Below are positions 16,493 to 24,924 of a DNA stretch of 31,372 nt, piece after piece. The first letter of the stretch is position 1, and each line of letters starts with the position of its first letter. This DNA is from Betaproteobacteria bacterium UBA3031 (GTDB taxonomy: Bacteria > Pseudomonadota > Gammaproteobacteria > Burkholderiales > Eutrophovitaceae), in contig DFDI01000048.1 in assembly GCA_002367635.1 (NCBI GenBank), positions 1-31,372 on the forward strand, read 5' to 3'. Made by a program: the position numbers and the translations under genes. The notes under the pieces are model-generated. The model was not told the origin of the DNA and made no database searches. It saw only the letters and a list, made by a program, of their open reading frames with translations.

Positions 16493-17506
16493 TCAAACTG
16501 CACAAACTGTTGAGGTTGCACCTTCAGCATGCTCTTTGCCCACATCCAAACCAATAGAATTCAAAACAACGCCGTTACGAACAGCCGTTATCTCAGCAAG
16601 TATTGAAACTGCTATTTCTGGAGGCGTCTTGCTGCCAATTCTCAAACCTACCGGCCCATGCAACCGATCGATTTCAAATGAATCCAAATCAAAAAGTAGC
16701 AAACGCTCTCGACGATTTTTACTGTTCAAACGAGACCCCAAAGCGCCCACGTAAAAAGAAGGAGATTTCAATGCTTCCATCAACGCTAAATCGTCCAACT
16801 TAGGGTCATGCGTCACAGCAACCACTGCTGAGTGAGCATCTAAATTTAATGCGACCACTAAGTCGTCAGGCATCTCACGGGAAAGCACCGTTCCAGGTAC
16901 TGTCCAGGTATCTGCATATTCAGACCTTGGGTCACAAACAATCACATGATAATCGAGCGCCTTTGCCATTTGAGCAACGTATGTCGATAGTTGTCCGGCA
17001 CCGATAATGATGAGTCGCCAGCGCGGACCGTACACGCACTGAAGCACATCCCCATCAAAGGAAATTTCATCGTTTGATGAGGCATCCTTGAGGCTTACCT
17101 CACCTGTCGAAATCACCAAAGAACGACACACGAGTTCGTGTTTTTCAACCCGCGTAAGCAGTTCTCGAAAACTCGCATCATCGCTAATTTTTTCTAGAAC
17201 AACCTGTAATGTTCCCCCGCAAGGAAGCCCAAATCGATTCGCTTCCTCCTTGCTGATACCATAAGTGACAACAGTAGGCTTATCCACCTCGAGCGACTGA
17301 TCTCTAACTTTATTGATCATGTCATCCTCAATGCATCCACCTGAAATCGAACCCGACACAAGTCCATCATTACGAATCGCTAACATAGCTCCTGGAGGGC
17401 GGGGCGATGAACCCCACGTCTGAACTATCGTACCTAAAATAACGTCGTGGCCTGCCGCGCGCCATTCGAGGCTCGTCTTAAGCACCTGTAGATCTACACT
17501 ATCCAT
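16493..17506 (-). CDS. XdhC/CoxI-family molybdenum-cofactor chaperone
   Basis: A 337-residue protein that in known cases binds, protects and helps sulfurate molybdenum cofactor before insertion into xanthine-dehydrogenase-family enzymes. The XdhC N-domain is seen in WGSSPRPPGAM and ISGGCIEDDM, with the conserved cysteine in the latter, and GLPCGGTL follows. The C-terminal Rossmann half begins at IIGAGQLSTYVA. It lies just downstream of the IorB-like molybdo-hydroxylase, its obvious client, but beyond a strong terminator, so it is probably under separate or read-through expression. Confidence 0.88.
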   Translation of the reverse strand: MDSVDLQVLKTSLEWRAAGHDVILGTIVQTWGSSPRPPGAMLAIRNDGLVSGSISGGCIEDDMINKVRDQSLEVDKPTVVTYGISKEEANRFGLPCGGTLQVVLEKISDDASFRELLTRVEKHELVCRSLVISTGEVSLKDASSNDEISFDGDVLQCVYGPRWRLIIIGAGQLSTYVAQMAKALDYHVIVCDPRSEYADTWTVPGTVLSREMPDDLVVALNLDAHSAVVAVTHDPKLDDLALMEALKSPSFYVGALGSRLNSKNRRERLLLFDLDSFEIDRLHGPVGLRIGSKTPPEIAVSILAEITAVRNGVVLNSIGLDVGKEHAEGATSTVCAV

Positions 17507-17573
17507 TTATTTATCAATTTCTGATCTCGTTAATGTCAATCGTTTCTATACTCATTAAAGACTCTAAGACTAT

Positions 17574-17603
17574 AAAAAAACCCCCAGCACTTACTGGGGG
17601 TTT
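17574..17603 (-). terminator. Rho-independent terminator of the iorAB-like operon
   Basis: On the minus strand CCCCCAG-TAAGTG-CTGGGGG forms a 7-bp GC-rich stem, extendable by flanking A-T pairs, followed by TTTTTTTAT. It sits about 55 bases beyond the stop of the large subunit. Confidence 0.92.
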
Positions 17604-17612
17604 CCGATCTTC

Positions 17613-17642
17613 TCGGATCCAGAATATTACTTCCGGATCCGA
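17613..17642 (-). repeat. Second inverted repeat between the IorB-like gene and its terminator
   Basis: TCGGATCC (17613-17620) and GGATCCGA (17635-17642) form a perfect 8-bp hairpin in the 3' UTR without its own T-run. It could protect the mRNA 3' end. Function is inferred only. Confidence 0.5.
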
Positions 17643-17655
17643 ATACAGCGTCATA

Positions 17656-19854
17656 TTAGCCAGCTGCAACGTTCTCTGGAAGAGCAGGGAACGTACGTAC
17701 ACGCTTACCAACTGCAGCATGAATTGCGTTAGCAATTGCTGGAACGATAACCGCGGTTGCTGGTTCACCAAGACCGCCAGGAGCGCCATCACTCTTAATA
17801 AAGTGAACGTCCATGACTTTTGGTGTTTCGTTGATACGAACGGCTCGATATCCATCAAAGTTATTTTGCTGAACGATACCATTTTTAACCGTAATCTCAC
17901 TGATCAGACCAGCTCCCTGTCCAAAATTGATACAACCTTGAACCTGGGCTAACGCTTGATCTGGGTGAATCAACGTACCAGCGTCAACTACAGTCGTAAC
18001 TTTATCAACAACCACATCCATCGACTCGTCAACAGATACTTCAGCCACGATACCCACGATAGAGTTGTAACCCTCCATCACTGCAATACCTTGACCTTTA
18101 CCTGCTGGCATCTTCTTGCCGAAGTTGGCTTTCTTACGAAGTTCTTCCAACACCGTCTTCATTCTGGCGCCAACTGGAACGCCAGCTGAAAGACCAGACC
18201 ATGCGTGTTTGGTTGATCCCATATCGAGCATATCGATTCGGTACTGAATTGGATCAGCACCAGCATTCGTCGCTAGCTCATCAATGAAACACTCCAACGC
18301 AACGGCATTCAAGTTGTGCGACACACCACGCCAATAACCGACCTGAACTCCTGTGTCATGCATGACATAACTAAAGTTCATACCAGCGTCAGCCAAATAT
18401 GGGAAGTTATCGATACCCTCAAGTGCAAATGGGTCGATACCGTCCTTCACAATACTTGGGAACAAACGTGATGAAATTGAAGGACTGGTTGACTTGAATT
18501 TAAGCGCTGTAAGCTTTCCTTTCGCGTCTACACCAGCGGTGAACTTGTAAATACCACCTGGACGATATGAATCGTGAGTCATGTCATCTTCACGTGACCA
18601 AATCATCATGACTGGTTCCCCAGATGCCTTTGAAATTTCAGCAGCATCGATAGCGTAGTCAACCTCAACACGACGTCCGAAACCACCACCGAGGAAGGTT
18701 GTTTGAACTTCAACCTGCTCAGGCTTAAGGCCGGTAGCGCCAGCTACAACGTGAGGTACCAACTGTTGGAACTGAGTTGGTGTAATGATCAAAGCTTTGT
18801 CCGCGGTAACGTGCGCAAACGTATTCTGTGGCTCCATTGGAGAATGTGACTGGAATGGCAAACGATACTCTGCAGTAATCATCTTTGCAGCCTGAGCCAA
18901 ACCTTGATCAGCATCGCCACTTTCACGGAACACAGCGCCTGCACTGTTTGATGCATCTTCCATCTTTGACCAGAGACCGGTCATATCCAAATCTGCATTT
19001 GGACCAGCATCCCACTGAGGATCAAGCAGAGCGACAGCCTTCTTAGCAGTCCAGTAGTCTTTAGCCACTACTGCAACACCGCGGCTGTACTGAACCACTG
19101 AATGAACGCCTGGCATGTTTTTTGCACGCGTATCGTCATAAGAAATTAAGCTTCCACCCATCATTGGAGCCATCACAACTGCTGCGTACTTCATGCCTGG
19201 GATGCGTGTATCAATTCCAAATCCAGCAGTACCACGAACTTTCATAGCTGTATCAAGACGCTTTTGCTTGGTGTTACCAATGACCTTAAACTGGCTAGCT
19301 GGCTTCAATGGCACTTCTTTCGGCACTTCCATCGTTGATGCTTTCGCTGCGACTGAACCGTAAGTTGCCGTCTTGCCACCAGGGCCTTTAATCATGGCGT
19401 TAGCAGCGCTACACTTGCTTGCGTCAACACCCCAGTTGTCAGCTGCAGCAGCAACCAACATCATACGAGCTGATGCACCAGCCTTACGTAGTTTTTCCCA
19501 AGCATCACGAACTGCTGTTGAACCACCAGTAAGCTGTCCACCAAGGAGTGAGTTAATGTAAACCTCAGCTGGTGGGGCAAACTCTACTTTAATAGCGTTT
19601 ACATCAACCTCAAGTTCCTCTGCAATGAGCATTGGCATTGAGGTGTAAACGTCCTGACCCATTTCTGAACGAGCAACCATGATGGTCACTGTGTTGTCAG
19701 CGGCAATTTTTACCCAAGCGTTTGGGCTACCACCATCAGCAGCTTGTGCCATGCGTGCAGCTGGCAAGTAGAATGCCAACGCTAAACCACCGGCCGCAGA
19801 TCCGCTGACTTTCAGGAAGTCACGACGAGCTTCATTTTTTGCAATTATTTCCAT
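17656..19854 (-). CDS. Molybdenum hydroxylase large subunit, IorB / aldehyde oxidase type, Tat-exported
   Basis: Molybdopterin-binding subunit of an isoquinoline 1-oxidoreductase/aldehyde-dehydrogenase-type enzyme, 732 residues. The N-terminus has a twin-arginine signal (RRDFLK at 10-15, hydrophobic stretch to about 31, cleavage likely after AQA near 38), so the enzyme should work in the periplasm. Molybdopterin-binding regions include GGGFGRR and the GGLGEP motif near the C-terminus with catalytic Glu697. The codon choice leans to CGT, GGT, AAC, GAC and TTC, unlike the neighbours, which suggests high expression. Its FeS partner is encoded 18 bases upstream. No cytochrome c subunit is adjacent. 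True substrate (N-heterocycle or aldehyde) unknown. Confidence 0.9.
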   Translation of the reverse strand: MEIIAKNEARRDFLKVSGSAAGGLALAFYLPAARMAQAADGGSPNAWVKIAADNTVTIMVARSEMGQDVYTSMPMLIAEELEVDVNAIKVEFAPPAEVYINSLLGGQLTGGSTAVRDAWEKLRKAGASARMMLVAAAADNWGVDASKCSAANAMIKGPGGKTATYGSVAAKASTMEVPKEVPLKPASQFKVIGNTKQKRLDTAMKVRGTAGFGIDTRIPGMKYAAVVMAPMMGGSLISYDDTRAKNMPGVHSVVQYSRGVAVVAKDYWTAKKAVALLDPQWDAGPNADLDMTGLWSKMEDASNSAGAVFRESGDADQGLAQAAKMITAEYRLPFQSHSPMEPQNTFAHVTADKALIITPTQFQQLVPHVVAGATGLKPEQVEVQTTFLGGGFGRRVEVDYAIDAAEISKASGEPVMMIWSREDDMTHDSYRPGGIYKFTAGVDAKGKLTALKFKSTSPSISSRLFPSIVKDGIDPFALEGIDNFPYLADAGMNFSYVMHDTGVQVGYWRGVSHNLNAVALECFIDELATNAGADPIQYRIDMLDMGSTKHAWSGLSAGVPVGARMKTVLEELRKKANFGKKMPAGKGQGIAVMEGYNSIVGIVAEVSVDESMDVVVDKVTTVVDAGTLIHPDQALAQVQGCINFGQGAGLISEITVKNGIVQQNNFDGYRAVRINETPKVMDVHFIKSDGAPGGLGEPATAVIVPAIANAIHAAVGKRVRTFPALPENVAAG

Positions 19855-19872
19855 GTCTAGATTCCTCCCTCG

Positions 19873-20322
19873 TTAGGACATCTTCGCCGCGGCTTTAATA
19901 GCAGCGCGGATACGGGGATAAGTGCCACATCGGCAAATATTGCCCGACATGAACGCATCAATATCCTCGTCTGAAGGATTTTTGTTCGTAGACAAAAGCG
20001 CTGAGGCAGACATCATTTGCCCTGGCTGACAATATCCACACTGAGGAACATCTAATGCTTCCCATGCACGCTGGACTTTATGATTTCCACCAAGACCTTC
20101 GATGGTTGTCACGTCTTGACCAGCTATGGAACCTATCTGTGTTTGACAGGAACGCACCGCACGTCCGTTTAGATGAACTGTACACGCACCACATAGAGCT
20201 TTTCCACAACCGAATTTCGTGCCCGTGTATCCGAGCGTGTCGCGAAGTACCCACAGTAATGGTGTATCCGCAGAGACGCTAACCGTCTCGCTTTTACCAT
20301 TTACTTTGAAGCTTACTTTCAT
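19873..20322 (-). CDS. Molybdenum hydroxylase [2Fe-2S] subunit, IorA type
   Basis: Small electron-transfer subunit of about 149 residues with two [2Fe-2S] clusters. The plant-type ferredoxin cluster ligands are Cys39, Cys44, Cys47 and Cys59 (GCGKALCGAC), and the second cluster uses Cys95, Cys98, Cys130 and Cys132 (CGYCQPG and ICRCGTY). An upstream in-frame codon would add 10 residues. ATG at 20320-20322 is preferred because MKVSFKVNG is the normal family start and a strong GGGGGAG lies just before it. It has no signal peptide of its own and probably rides through Tat with the large subunit. Confidence 0.93.
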   Translation of the reverse strand: MKVSFKVNGKSETVSVSADTPLLWVLRDTLGYTGTKFGCGKALCGACTVHLNGRAVRSCQTQIGSIAGQDVTTIEGLGGNHKVQRAWEALDVPQCGYCQPGQMMSASALLSTNKNPSDEDIDAFMSGNICRCGTYPRIRAAIKAAAKMS

Positions 20323-20345
20323 ATTAAAACTCCCCCTTTCAGAGC

Positions 20346-20360
20346 TTAACAATTTGTTAA
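20346..20360. promoter_or_regulatory. 15-bp palindrome upstream of the IorA-like gene
   Basis: TTAACAA-T-TTGTTAA, perfect arms of 7 bases. Its place just ahead of the GGGGGAG ribosome-binding site fits an operator or 5'-UTR element. Confidence 0.4.
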
Positions 20361-20575
20361 AAATGTAACTGCTATAAATACGTTACCCAGTAAAAATACA
20401 TGATAACCAGTATGTTTTCAAGCCTAACGATGAACTTCTCATGGATATTTTAGAGGCTCCGTTAGCAAAGCAATTGTTGCGGTTGCATAAACTTTAGGTA
20501 ACGACTTTATCTGAGAGCCTATGCGTATCTCAGCAATTCTAACTGGCCAGAGTAAGAGAAAGGCTTTCCTTGCAG

Positions 20576-20594
20576 TCTTAGGGTTACCCTAAGA
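20576..20594. repeat. 19-bp perfect palindrome
   Basis: TCTTAGGGT-T-ACCCTAAGA with 9-base arms. No T-run follows on either strand, so it is not an obvious terminator; a dimeric regulator site is the simplest reading. Confidence 0.45.
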
Positions 20595-20811
20595 GGATAT
20601 TGCGACGCAACATAAAATTCCTTAGTGGCATAGAAAACAACGTATGCATCGCATCACTTAAATTTACAACGCCTTGTAACTTAGTAACGCCATTCGGGGT
20701 GTCTAAATTAAGATGATGGTGAATTAATTGACAAAAAACAGCTAAAACTAAGACTTCCACACCGCCGAACATCTGTAAAGAGAGCTACAAATTTTGCACA
20801 TTTGTCACACA

Positions 20812-20845
20812 AAAAAAATCCCCAGCAGCGCTAGGGATTTTTCAA
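20812..20845 (-). terminator. Rho-independent terminator downstream of the ACAD10/11-like gene
   Basis: On the minus strand AATCCCTAGC-GCT-GCTGGGGATT forms a 10-bp stem with one T-G wobble and a 3-base loop, then eight T residues. A shorter T-run on the other side makes it potentially bidirectional. It ends the six-gene minus-strand operon. Confidence 0.88.
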
Positions 20846-20865
20846 TGCCTCAGAAAATACATCAA

Positions 20866-22080
20866 TCACATATATTTTTTTAACTCGAGTCTGGCCACCT
20901 GAGCGCGATGCACCTCATCTGGACCATCAGCCAAACGCATCGAACGATTCCAAGCCCACATAAACGCCAGAGGGAAATCTTGACAAACCCCACCTCCACC
21001 ATGCGCTTGAATTGCCCAATCCATAATTTTTTGCGCCATGTTAGGCGCAATCACTTTGATCATTCCTATTTCTTTTTTCGCTTCTTTATTTCCCACTGTA
21101 TCCATCATATGCGCAGCTTTTAAAGTTAATAGCCGAGCTTGATCAATCATCATACGAGATTCAGCAATGCGTTCATGCCACACTGACTGTTGAGATACGG
21201 GTTTCCCAAACGCCACTCGGGAGTTAAGACGACGAATCATGAATTCTAACGCTCGCTCGGCCTGGCCAATAATTCTCATACAATGATGAATACGCCCAGG
21301 CCCCAAGCGACCTTGCGCAATTTCAAATCCACGCCCCTCTCCTAAAAGAATATTTGAGGCCGGCACTCGAACGTTTTTCAGTGATACTTCCATATGACCG
21401 TGCGGCGCATCGTCATAACCGAACACAGTCAAGGCTCTCTCGACCTTGACACCTGGCGTAGCGGTTGGAACCACAATCATCGACTGCTGCTTATGACGGT
21501 CAGCCCCATTAGGATCAGTCTTCCCCATCACGATCAAGACCTTACATCTTGGATCGCCAGCACCCGAAGACCACCACTTGCGACCGTTAATCACATAGTC
21601 GTCACCATCACGCTCGATAAGGCACTCAATATTTGTCGCGTCAGAGGAAGCAACCGCCGGTTCAGTCATCAAAAATGCTGACCTGATTTTTCCTTCAATT
21701 AACGGCTGGGCCCAACTCTGCTGCAATTCAGGGGTTCCGTAGCGAAGTAACGTCTCCATATTTCCAGTATCAGGAGCCGAGCAGTTAAACACCTCAGGTG
21801 CCCAAGTAACCCGACCCATGATCTCACACATAGGAGCATACTCAACATTGGTCATGTCCCCACCATGCGCCGTAGGCCTCCATAAGTTCCATAAGCCTTT
21901 CTCACGGGCTTTCAGCTTTAATGACTCGACCAATTCTGTCGGAACCCATGCATCTCCAGCTTTGCGATTAGCCTCGACCTCGGCGTGAAAAGCACTCTCG
22001 TTCGGATAGATGTGCTCATCCATAAATGCGTTGAGTTGAGCTTGAAGCTCTTTAACTTTTGATGAAAACTCAAAATCCAT
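20866..22080 (-). CDS. Acyl-CoA dehydrogenase, ACAD10/11-like
   Basis: FAD-dependent acyl-CoA dehydrogenase of about 404 residues. It has the flavin motif FLMTEPAVASSDATN, the WWSSGAGDPRC segment characteristic of the ACAD10/11 branch, RVAFGKPVS, AHGGGGVCQDFPLA and a C-terminal ADGPDEVH. In that last motif aspartate stands where the classical EGT glutamate would be, as in this branch. ATG at 22078-22080 is preferred over an upstream in-frame start (22158): the protein then begins MDFEFSSKV like relatives, with an AAGGAAAGAGAG ribosome-binding site. Last gene of the minus-strand operon before a terminator. Exact acyl chain unknown. Confidence 0.88.
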   Translation of the reverse strand: MDFEFSSKVKELQAQLNAFMDEHIYPNESAFHAEVEANRKAGDAWVPTELVESLKLKAREKGLWNLWRPTAHGGDMTNVEYAPMCEIMGRVTWAPEVFNCSAPDTGNMETLLRYGTPELQQSWAQPLIEGKIRSAFLMTEPAVASSDATNIECLIERDGDDYVINGRKWWSSGAGDPRCKVLIVMGKTDPNGADRHKQQSMIVVPTATPGVKVERALTVFGYDDAPHGHMEVSLKNVRVPASNILLGEGRGFEIAQGRLGPGRIHHCMRIIGQAERALEFMIRRLNSRVAFGKPVSQQSVWHERIAESRMMIDQARLLTLKAAHMMDTVGNKEAKKEIGMIKVIAPNMAQKIMDWAIQAHGGGGVCQDFPLAFMWAWNRSMRLADGPDEVHRAQVARLELKKYM

Positions 22081-22178
22081 AATCTCTCTTTCCTTACCGT
22101 TTACAGAGGGTTCAACCTCTTTAATATATTCTCGACTAAAGTCGTAATTTAGATGCAACTATACAACGATATTCATCA

Positions 22179-22610
22179 CTACTCTGGTGGAACCTTCTCG
22201 AACGTGATGCACGCGCTCCGGAATTCCTGCGTTAATGGGACTGATTCTTGCTTTTCCAAATTTGCGTGGACATAAGTCATTTGTACCGTCGCTATGGATT
22301 TTTCCGTACTCATGACCTCAATATGAAAATCAAAGCTACTCCGCCCTAAACGAGAAACACGAACAAAAAGTTCAAGCACTTCATCGTATCGAGCTGCTGC
22401 GTGATACTCAATTTGAGTTTTTTTTGCGTAAAGATCAGCTACGGAGACATCAAATGCGTCTGGGTATGACATCCCAATAGCCCGGTAATACTCGGTTATA
22501 CCAATATCTGCGAAAGTCAAATAGTGGGGGTTAAATACGATCCCTTGCGCATCCACCTCGGACCAACGCACCCTTATGTGATGAGAAAACCTGAAACTTT
22601 CATTCGACAT
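22179..22610 (-). CDS. Hot-dog fold acyl-CoA thioesterase, YbgC/4-hydroxybenzoyl-CoA type
   Basis: A 143-residue single hot-dog domain. The family signature VRWSEVDAQGIVFNPHYL occupies residues 14-31, with the catalytic aspartate at Asp20. Such enzymes hydrolyse acyl-CoA thioesters in the cytoplasm. Located 22 bases after the cyclase gene and about 100 bases before the acyl-CoA dehydrogenase, so it probably acts in the same CoA pathway. Substrate unknown. Confidence 0.87.
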   Translation of the reverse strand: MSNESFRFSHHIRVRWSEVDAQGIVFNPHYLTFADIGITEYYRAIGMSYPDAFDVSVADLYAKKTQIEYHAAARYDEVLELFVRVSRLGRSSFDFHIEVMSTEKSIATVQMTYVHANLEKQESVPLTQEFRSACITFEKVPPE

Positions 22611-22632
22611 GTTTTTTCTTATTTTTAATAAA

Positions 22633-24924
22633 TTATTTTGACGTCATCACCCAAACCCCATCCCATTCTTTTTCTGGAGGGTTTGCCTTAAGGAACTCAC
22701 AACGATCAACATAATTCTGTGATAGTTGGTCCGTTGGATTTAATTTTAGACAATGATTAAATCTTTCTATCGCCTTATTCCAATTCGCTGCTCGATAGGC
22801 CTCAATACCATCGTTAAACAAATTCACCACATCCATCAAATTCGGAAAAGATGTCTGGTCATGGTAATCCAAAACCTCATGAATCTTGACCGGTTGAGTT
22901 TTACCTTTCACCACAACCAAATCAACCGCCCTCATGCGATACGTGCCTTTTAACTGTTGAACAGTTGCGTCGCTAACAAGGATACGTGCAGCATAAGACT
23001 TACAGGCACTCTCAAGTCGAGCTGCCAAGTTAACTCCATCACCAATCAAAGTGTAATCCATACGTTTAGGCGAACCAATGTTCCCCGAAACGACTATATC
23101 GGTATTCAACCCAATGCCCATATCGACAGTCTTAAGTCCTTTCGTAAGACGAGTCTGATTCCAAGCCCAAAGCGTTTGAATCATGGCGATAGAGGCACGC
23201 ATAGCTCGGTCCGGATCATCATCATGCGGTATAGGCAAACCGAAGCAAGCCATGATAGCGTCACCTATAAATTTATCGAGCATTCCCCCCTCTTTACTGA
23301 TGCAGTCGACCATCAACGAGAAGTACTCATTTAAAAAAGAGACCGTACCTTGCGCGCCATACTCCTCCGTAATCGTAGTAAAGCCGCGAACATCGGTAAA
23401 CATGACTGTTGCTTCGGCGCTAACTCCACCCAAAAACTCTTGTCCATCGCCCTCCATCATCTGCGCGGCAATGACGGGATCCATATATCGCGACATTGTA
23501 GATTTCATGCGCTTTTCGCTACTGATATCTTCGAACATCATCATTGAGCCGAGCTCTTTATCTTCTTCAGCTGCAACCAACGGCATAAACGTTAAATTGA
23601 CTGTTTTATTAGTTCCTGACAGCGTAAACATAGTGTCGGAAATTAATTGAGGGGTATTTTCAGTTTTAACTTTCTCAATCTGCTCAAGAATCCACTTACC
23701 CTCATCCTCAATTAGATCTTGTATCTTCTTTCCGACAAAATCATTCTCCTCCGCCTCCCAAATCTTTAACGCCGCCGTGTTACAAGTAACCACCTCACCC
23801 GAAGGATCCATCGTCAAGACCCCATTCGACATACTCTGCAGCATACTTTCGTTGTAATTTTTAATGCGTTGCACATCATCAAACAACTTAGAGTTTTGAA
23901 GACTGATAGAGATCTGCGCGGTAAACGCTTTAAGTCGTTGCTCATCGTCATCTGTAAAGACGCCACCTCTTTTATTGAGCACCTGAGTCACGCCAATCGT
24001 TTCATTGTCGTTATTTACGATCGGCACACACAATATTGAGCGAGTAAAAAAACCAGTTTGTTTATCAAATGCCGGATTGAACCTCAGGTCTGCGTAAGCA
24101 TGCGGAATATTCATACTCTTGCCGGACGTAAAGACTTCCCCCGCAATCCCCAAGTGGGAGGGAAAACGTATCTCATTAATTTCCCCTCCCGCAGACACTC
24201 GGGAGAATAAGGTTGCGGTTGATTGATCAAACATAAAGATCGTCGCTCGCTCCGCCGTTAACATCGCGGTGATCTCCTGAACGACACGCATCAACATTCG
24301 AGACAATTCAAATTCCGAATTAATGTCAGACATTAATTGCAAAAAAGCATTTTCTTTTTCTCGGATTTTATCTATCTGCTCGTAATGCTGGAGCCCCTGC
24401 AAAACAACCGCCGCCTGAGTCGTCATCTCCTCAAGCAATTCCAGATCATCTTCGTTAAATTCACCGACACGTTTATTTAACGTTTGCATGACGCCAATCT
24501 TTTCCCCCGACATAGTCCTAACAGGTACACAAGCTATGTTCCTAGTGGTGTACCCGGTTCTCTGATCCACCTCACGATTGAACATAGGGTCGTTATATGG
24601 GTCATCACTAATTTTGGATTGCCCTGTTTGGAAAACACCTCCAGCAATTCCGCTGTCATTCAAAATTCTAATTTCTCGCGTCAGGTTTCCCTGAGCGACA
24701 AATGAAAACAACTCATTAGTTTCTTTATCATTTAAAAATAAAGTGCCACGATCACAATCGAGCTCATGAGAAGTCATGCCCACGAGTTCTTTCCAGACAT
24801 CCTGAATATTCGATAAGGATGCACACCTACGGGTGACATCGAGCAAAATCTGAGAACGCTTTAGGCGTTCATCTTTTGTACCTTTTCTCTTCTTTCTAGG
24901 AGAAGTGAGCTCTTGGACACTCAT
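22633..24924 (-). CDS. Adenylate cyclase with GAF-GAF-PAS-class III catalytic-TPR architecture (CyaB1-like)
   Basis: Predicted cAMP-forming sensor of 763 residues with no membrane segment. Domains: GAF-A about 38-175, GAF-B about 205-348, PAS about 360-470, class III cyclase about 505-690, one TPR-like helical pair about 700-745. In the catalytic domain the metal aspartates are Asp511 (FTDVRGF) and Asp555 (KFIGDA), Lys551 is the adenine-specifying lysine, and Asn632 and Arg636 (NLAARLE) are the transition-state residues, so it should be active on ATP. GAF-B has a full NKFDE motif (N317, K318, F323, D327, E328), which in known proteins marks cyclic-nucleotide-binding GAFs. GAF-A has Leu161 in place of the last glutamate. 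Its ATG overlaps the stop of the coiled-coil gene by four bases. Confidence 0.92.
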   Translation of the reverse strand: MSVQELTSPRKKRKGTKDERLKRSQILLDVTRRCASLSNIQDVWKELVGMTSHELDCDRGTLFLNDKETNELFSFVAQGNLTREIRILNDSGIAGGVFQTGQSKISDDPYNDPMFNREVDQRTGYTTRNIACVPVRTMSGEKIGVMQTLNKRVGEFNEDDLELLEEMTTQAAVVLQGLQHYEQIDKIREKENAFLQLMSDINSEFELSRMLMRVVQEITAMLTAERATIFMFDQSTATLFSRVSAGGEINEIRFPSHLGIAGEVFTSGKSMNIPHAYADLRFNPAFDKQTGFFTRSILCVPIVNNDNETIGVTQVLNKRGGVFTDDDEQRLKAFTAQISISLQNSKLFDDVQRIKNYNESMLQSMSNGVLTMDPSGEVVTCNTAALKIWEAEENDFVGKKIQDLIEDEGKWILEQIEKVKTENTPQLISDTMFTLSGTNKTVNLTFMPLVAAEEDKELGSMMMFEDISSEKRMKSTMSRYMDPVIAAQMMEGDGQEFLGGVSAEATVMFTDVRGFTTITEEYGAQGTVSFLNEYFSLMVDCISKEGGMLDKFIGDAIMACFGLPIPHDDDPDRAMRASIAMIQTLWAWNQTRLTKGLKTVDMGIGLNTDIVVSGNIGSPKRMDYTLIGDGVNLAARLESACKSYAARILVSDATVQQLKGTYRMRAVDLVVVKGKTQPVKIHEVLDYHDQTSFPNLMDVVNLFNDGIEAYRAANWNKAIERFNHCLKLNPTDQLSQNYVDRCEFLKANPPEKEWDGVWVMTSK

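Larger units (their letters stand above)
20323..20811. other. Non-coding region rich in perfect inverted repeats upstream of the iorAB-like operon
   Basis: About 490 bases without a convincing gene. It contains perfect palindromes at 20346-20360 (TTAACAA-T-TTGTTAA), 20576-20594 (TCTTAGGGT-T-ACCCTAAGA), 20600-20610 (TTGCG-A-CGCAA) and 20664-20679 (TTACAA-CGCC-TTGTAA). The first lies about 25 bases before the small-subunit start and could be an operator or overlap its promoter. I see no clear sigma-70 promoter. Short open frames here lack ribosome-binding sites. Confidence 0.5.

Noticed and set aside
17533..17952. Plus-strand 139-codon open frame
   Set aside because: Lies across the terminator hairpins and antisense to the molybdo-hydroxylase gene; a shadow of that gene.
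20373..20498. Plus-strand frame ending DILEAPLAKQLLRLHKL that looks like a protein tail
   Set aside because: Only about 40 codons open, just one internal ATG without a ribosome-binding site, and no family recognised; could be a gene remnant but cannot be supported.
20584..20772. 62-codon minus-strand open frame in the region upstream of the iorAB-like genes
   Set aside because: No ribosome-binding site, no recognisable family, and it contains three of the perfect palindromes in whole or part.
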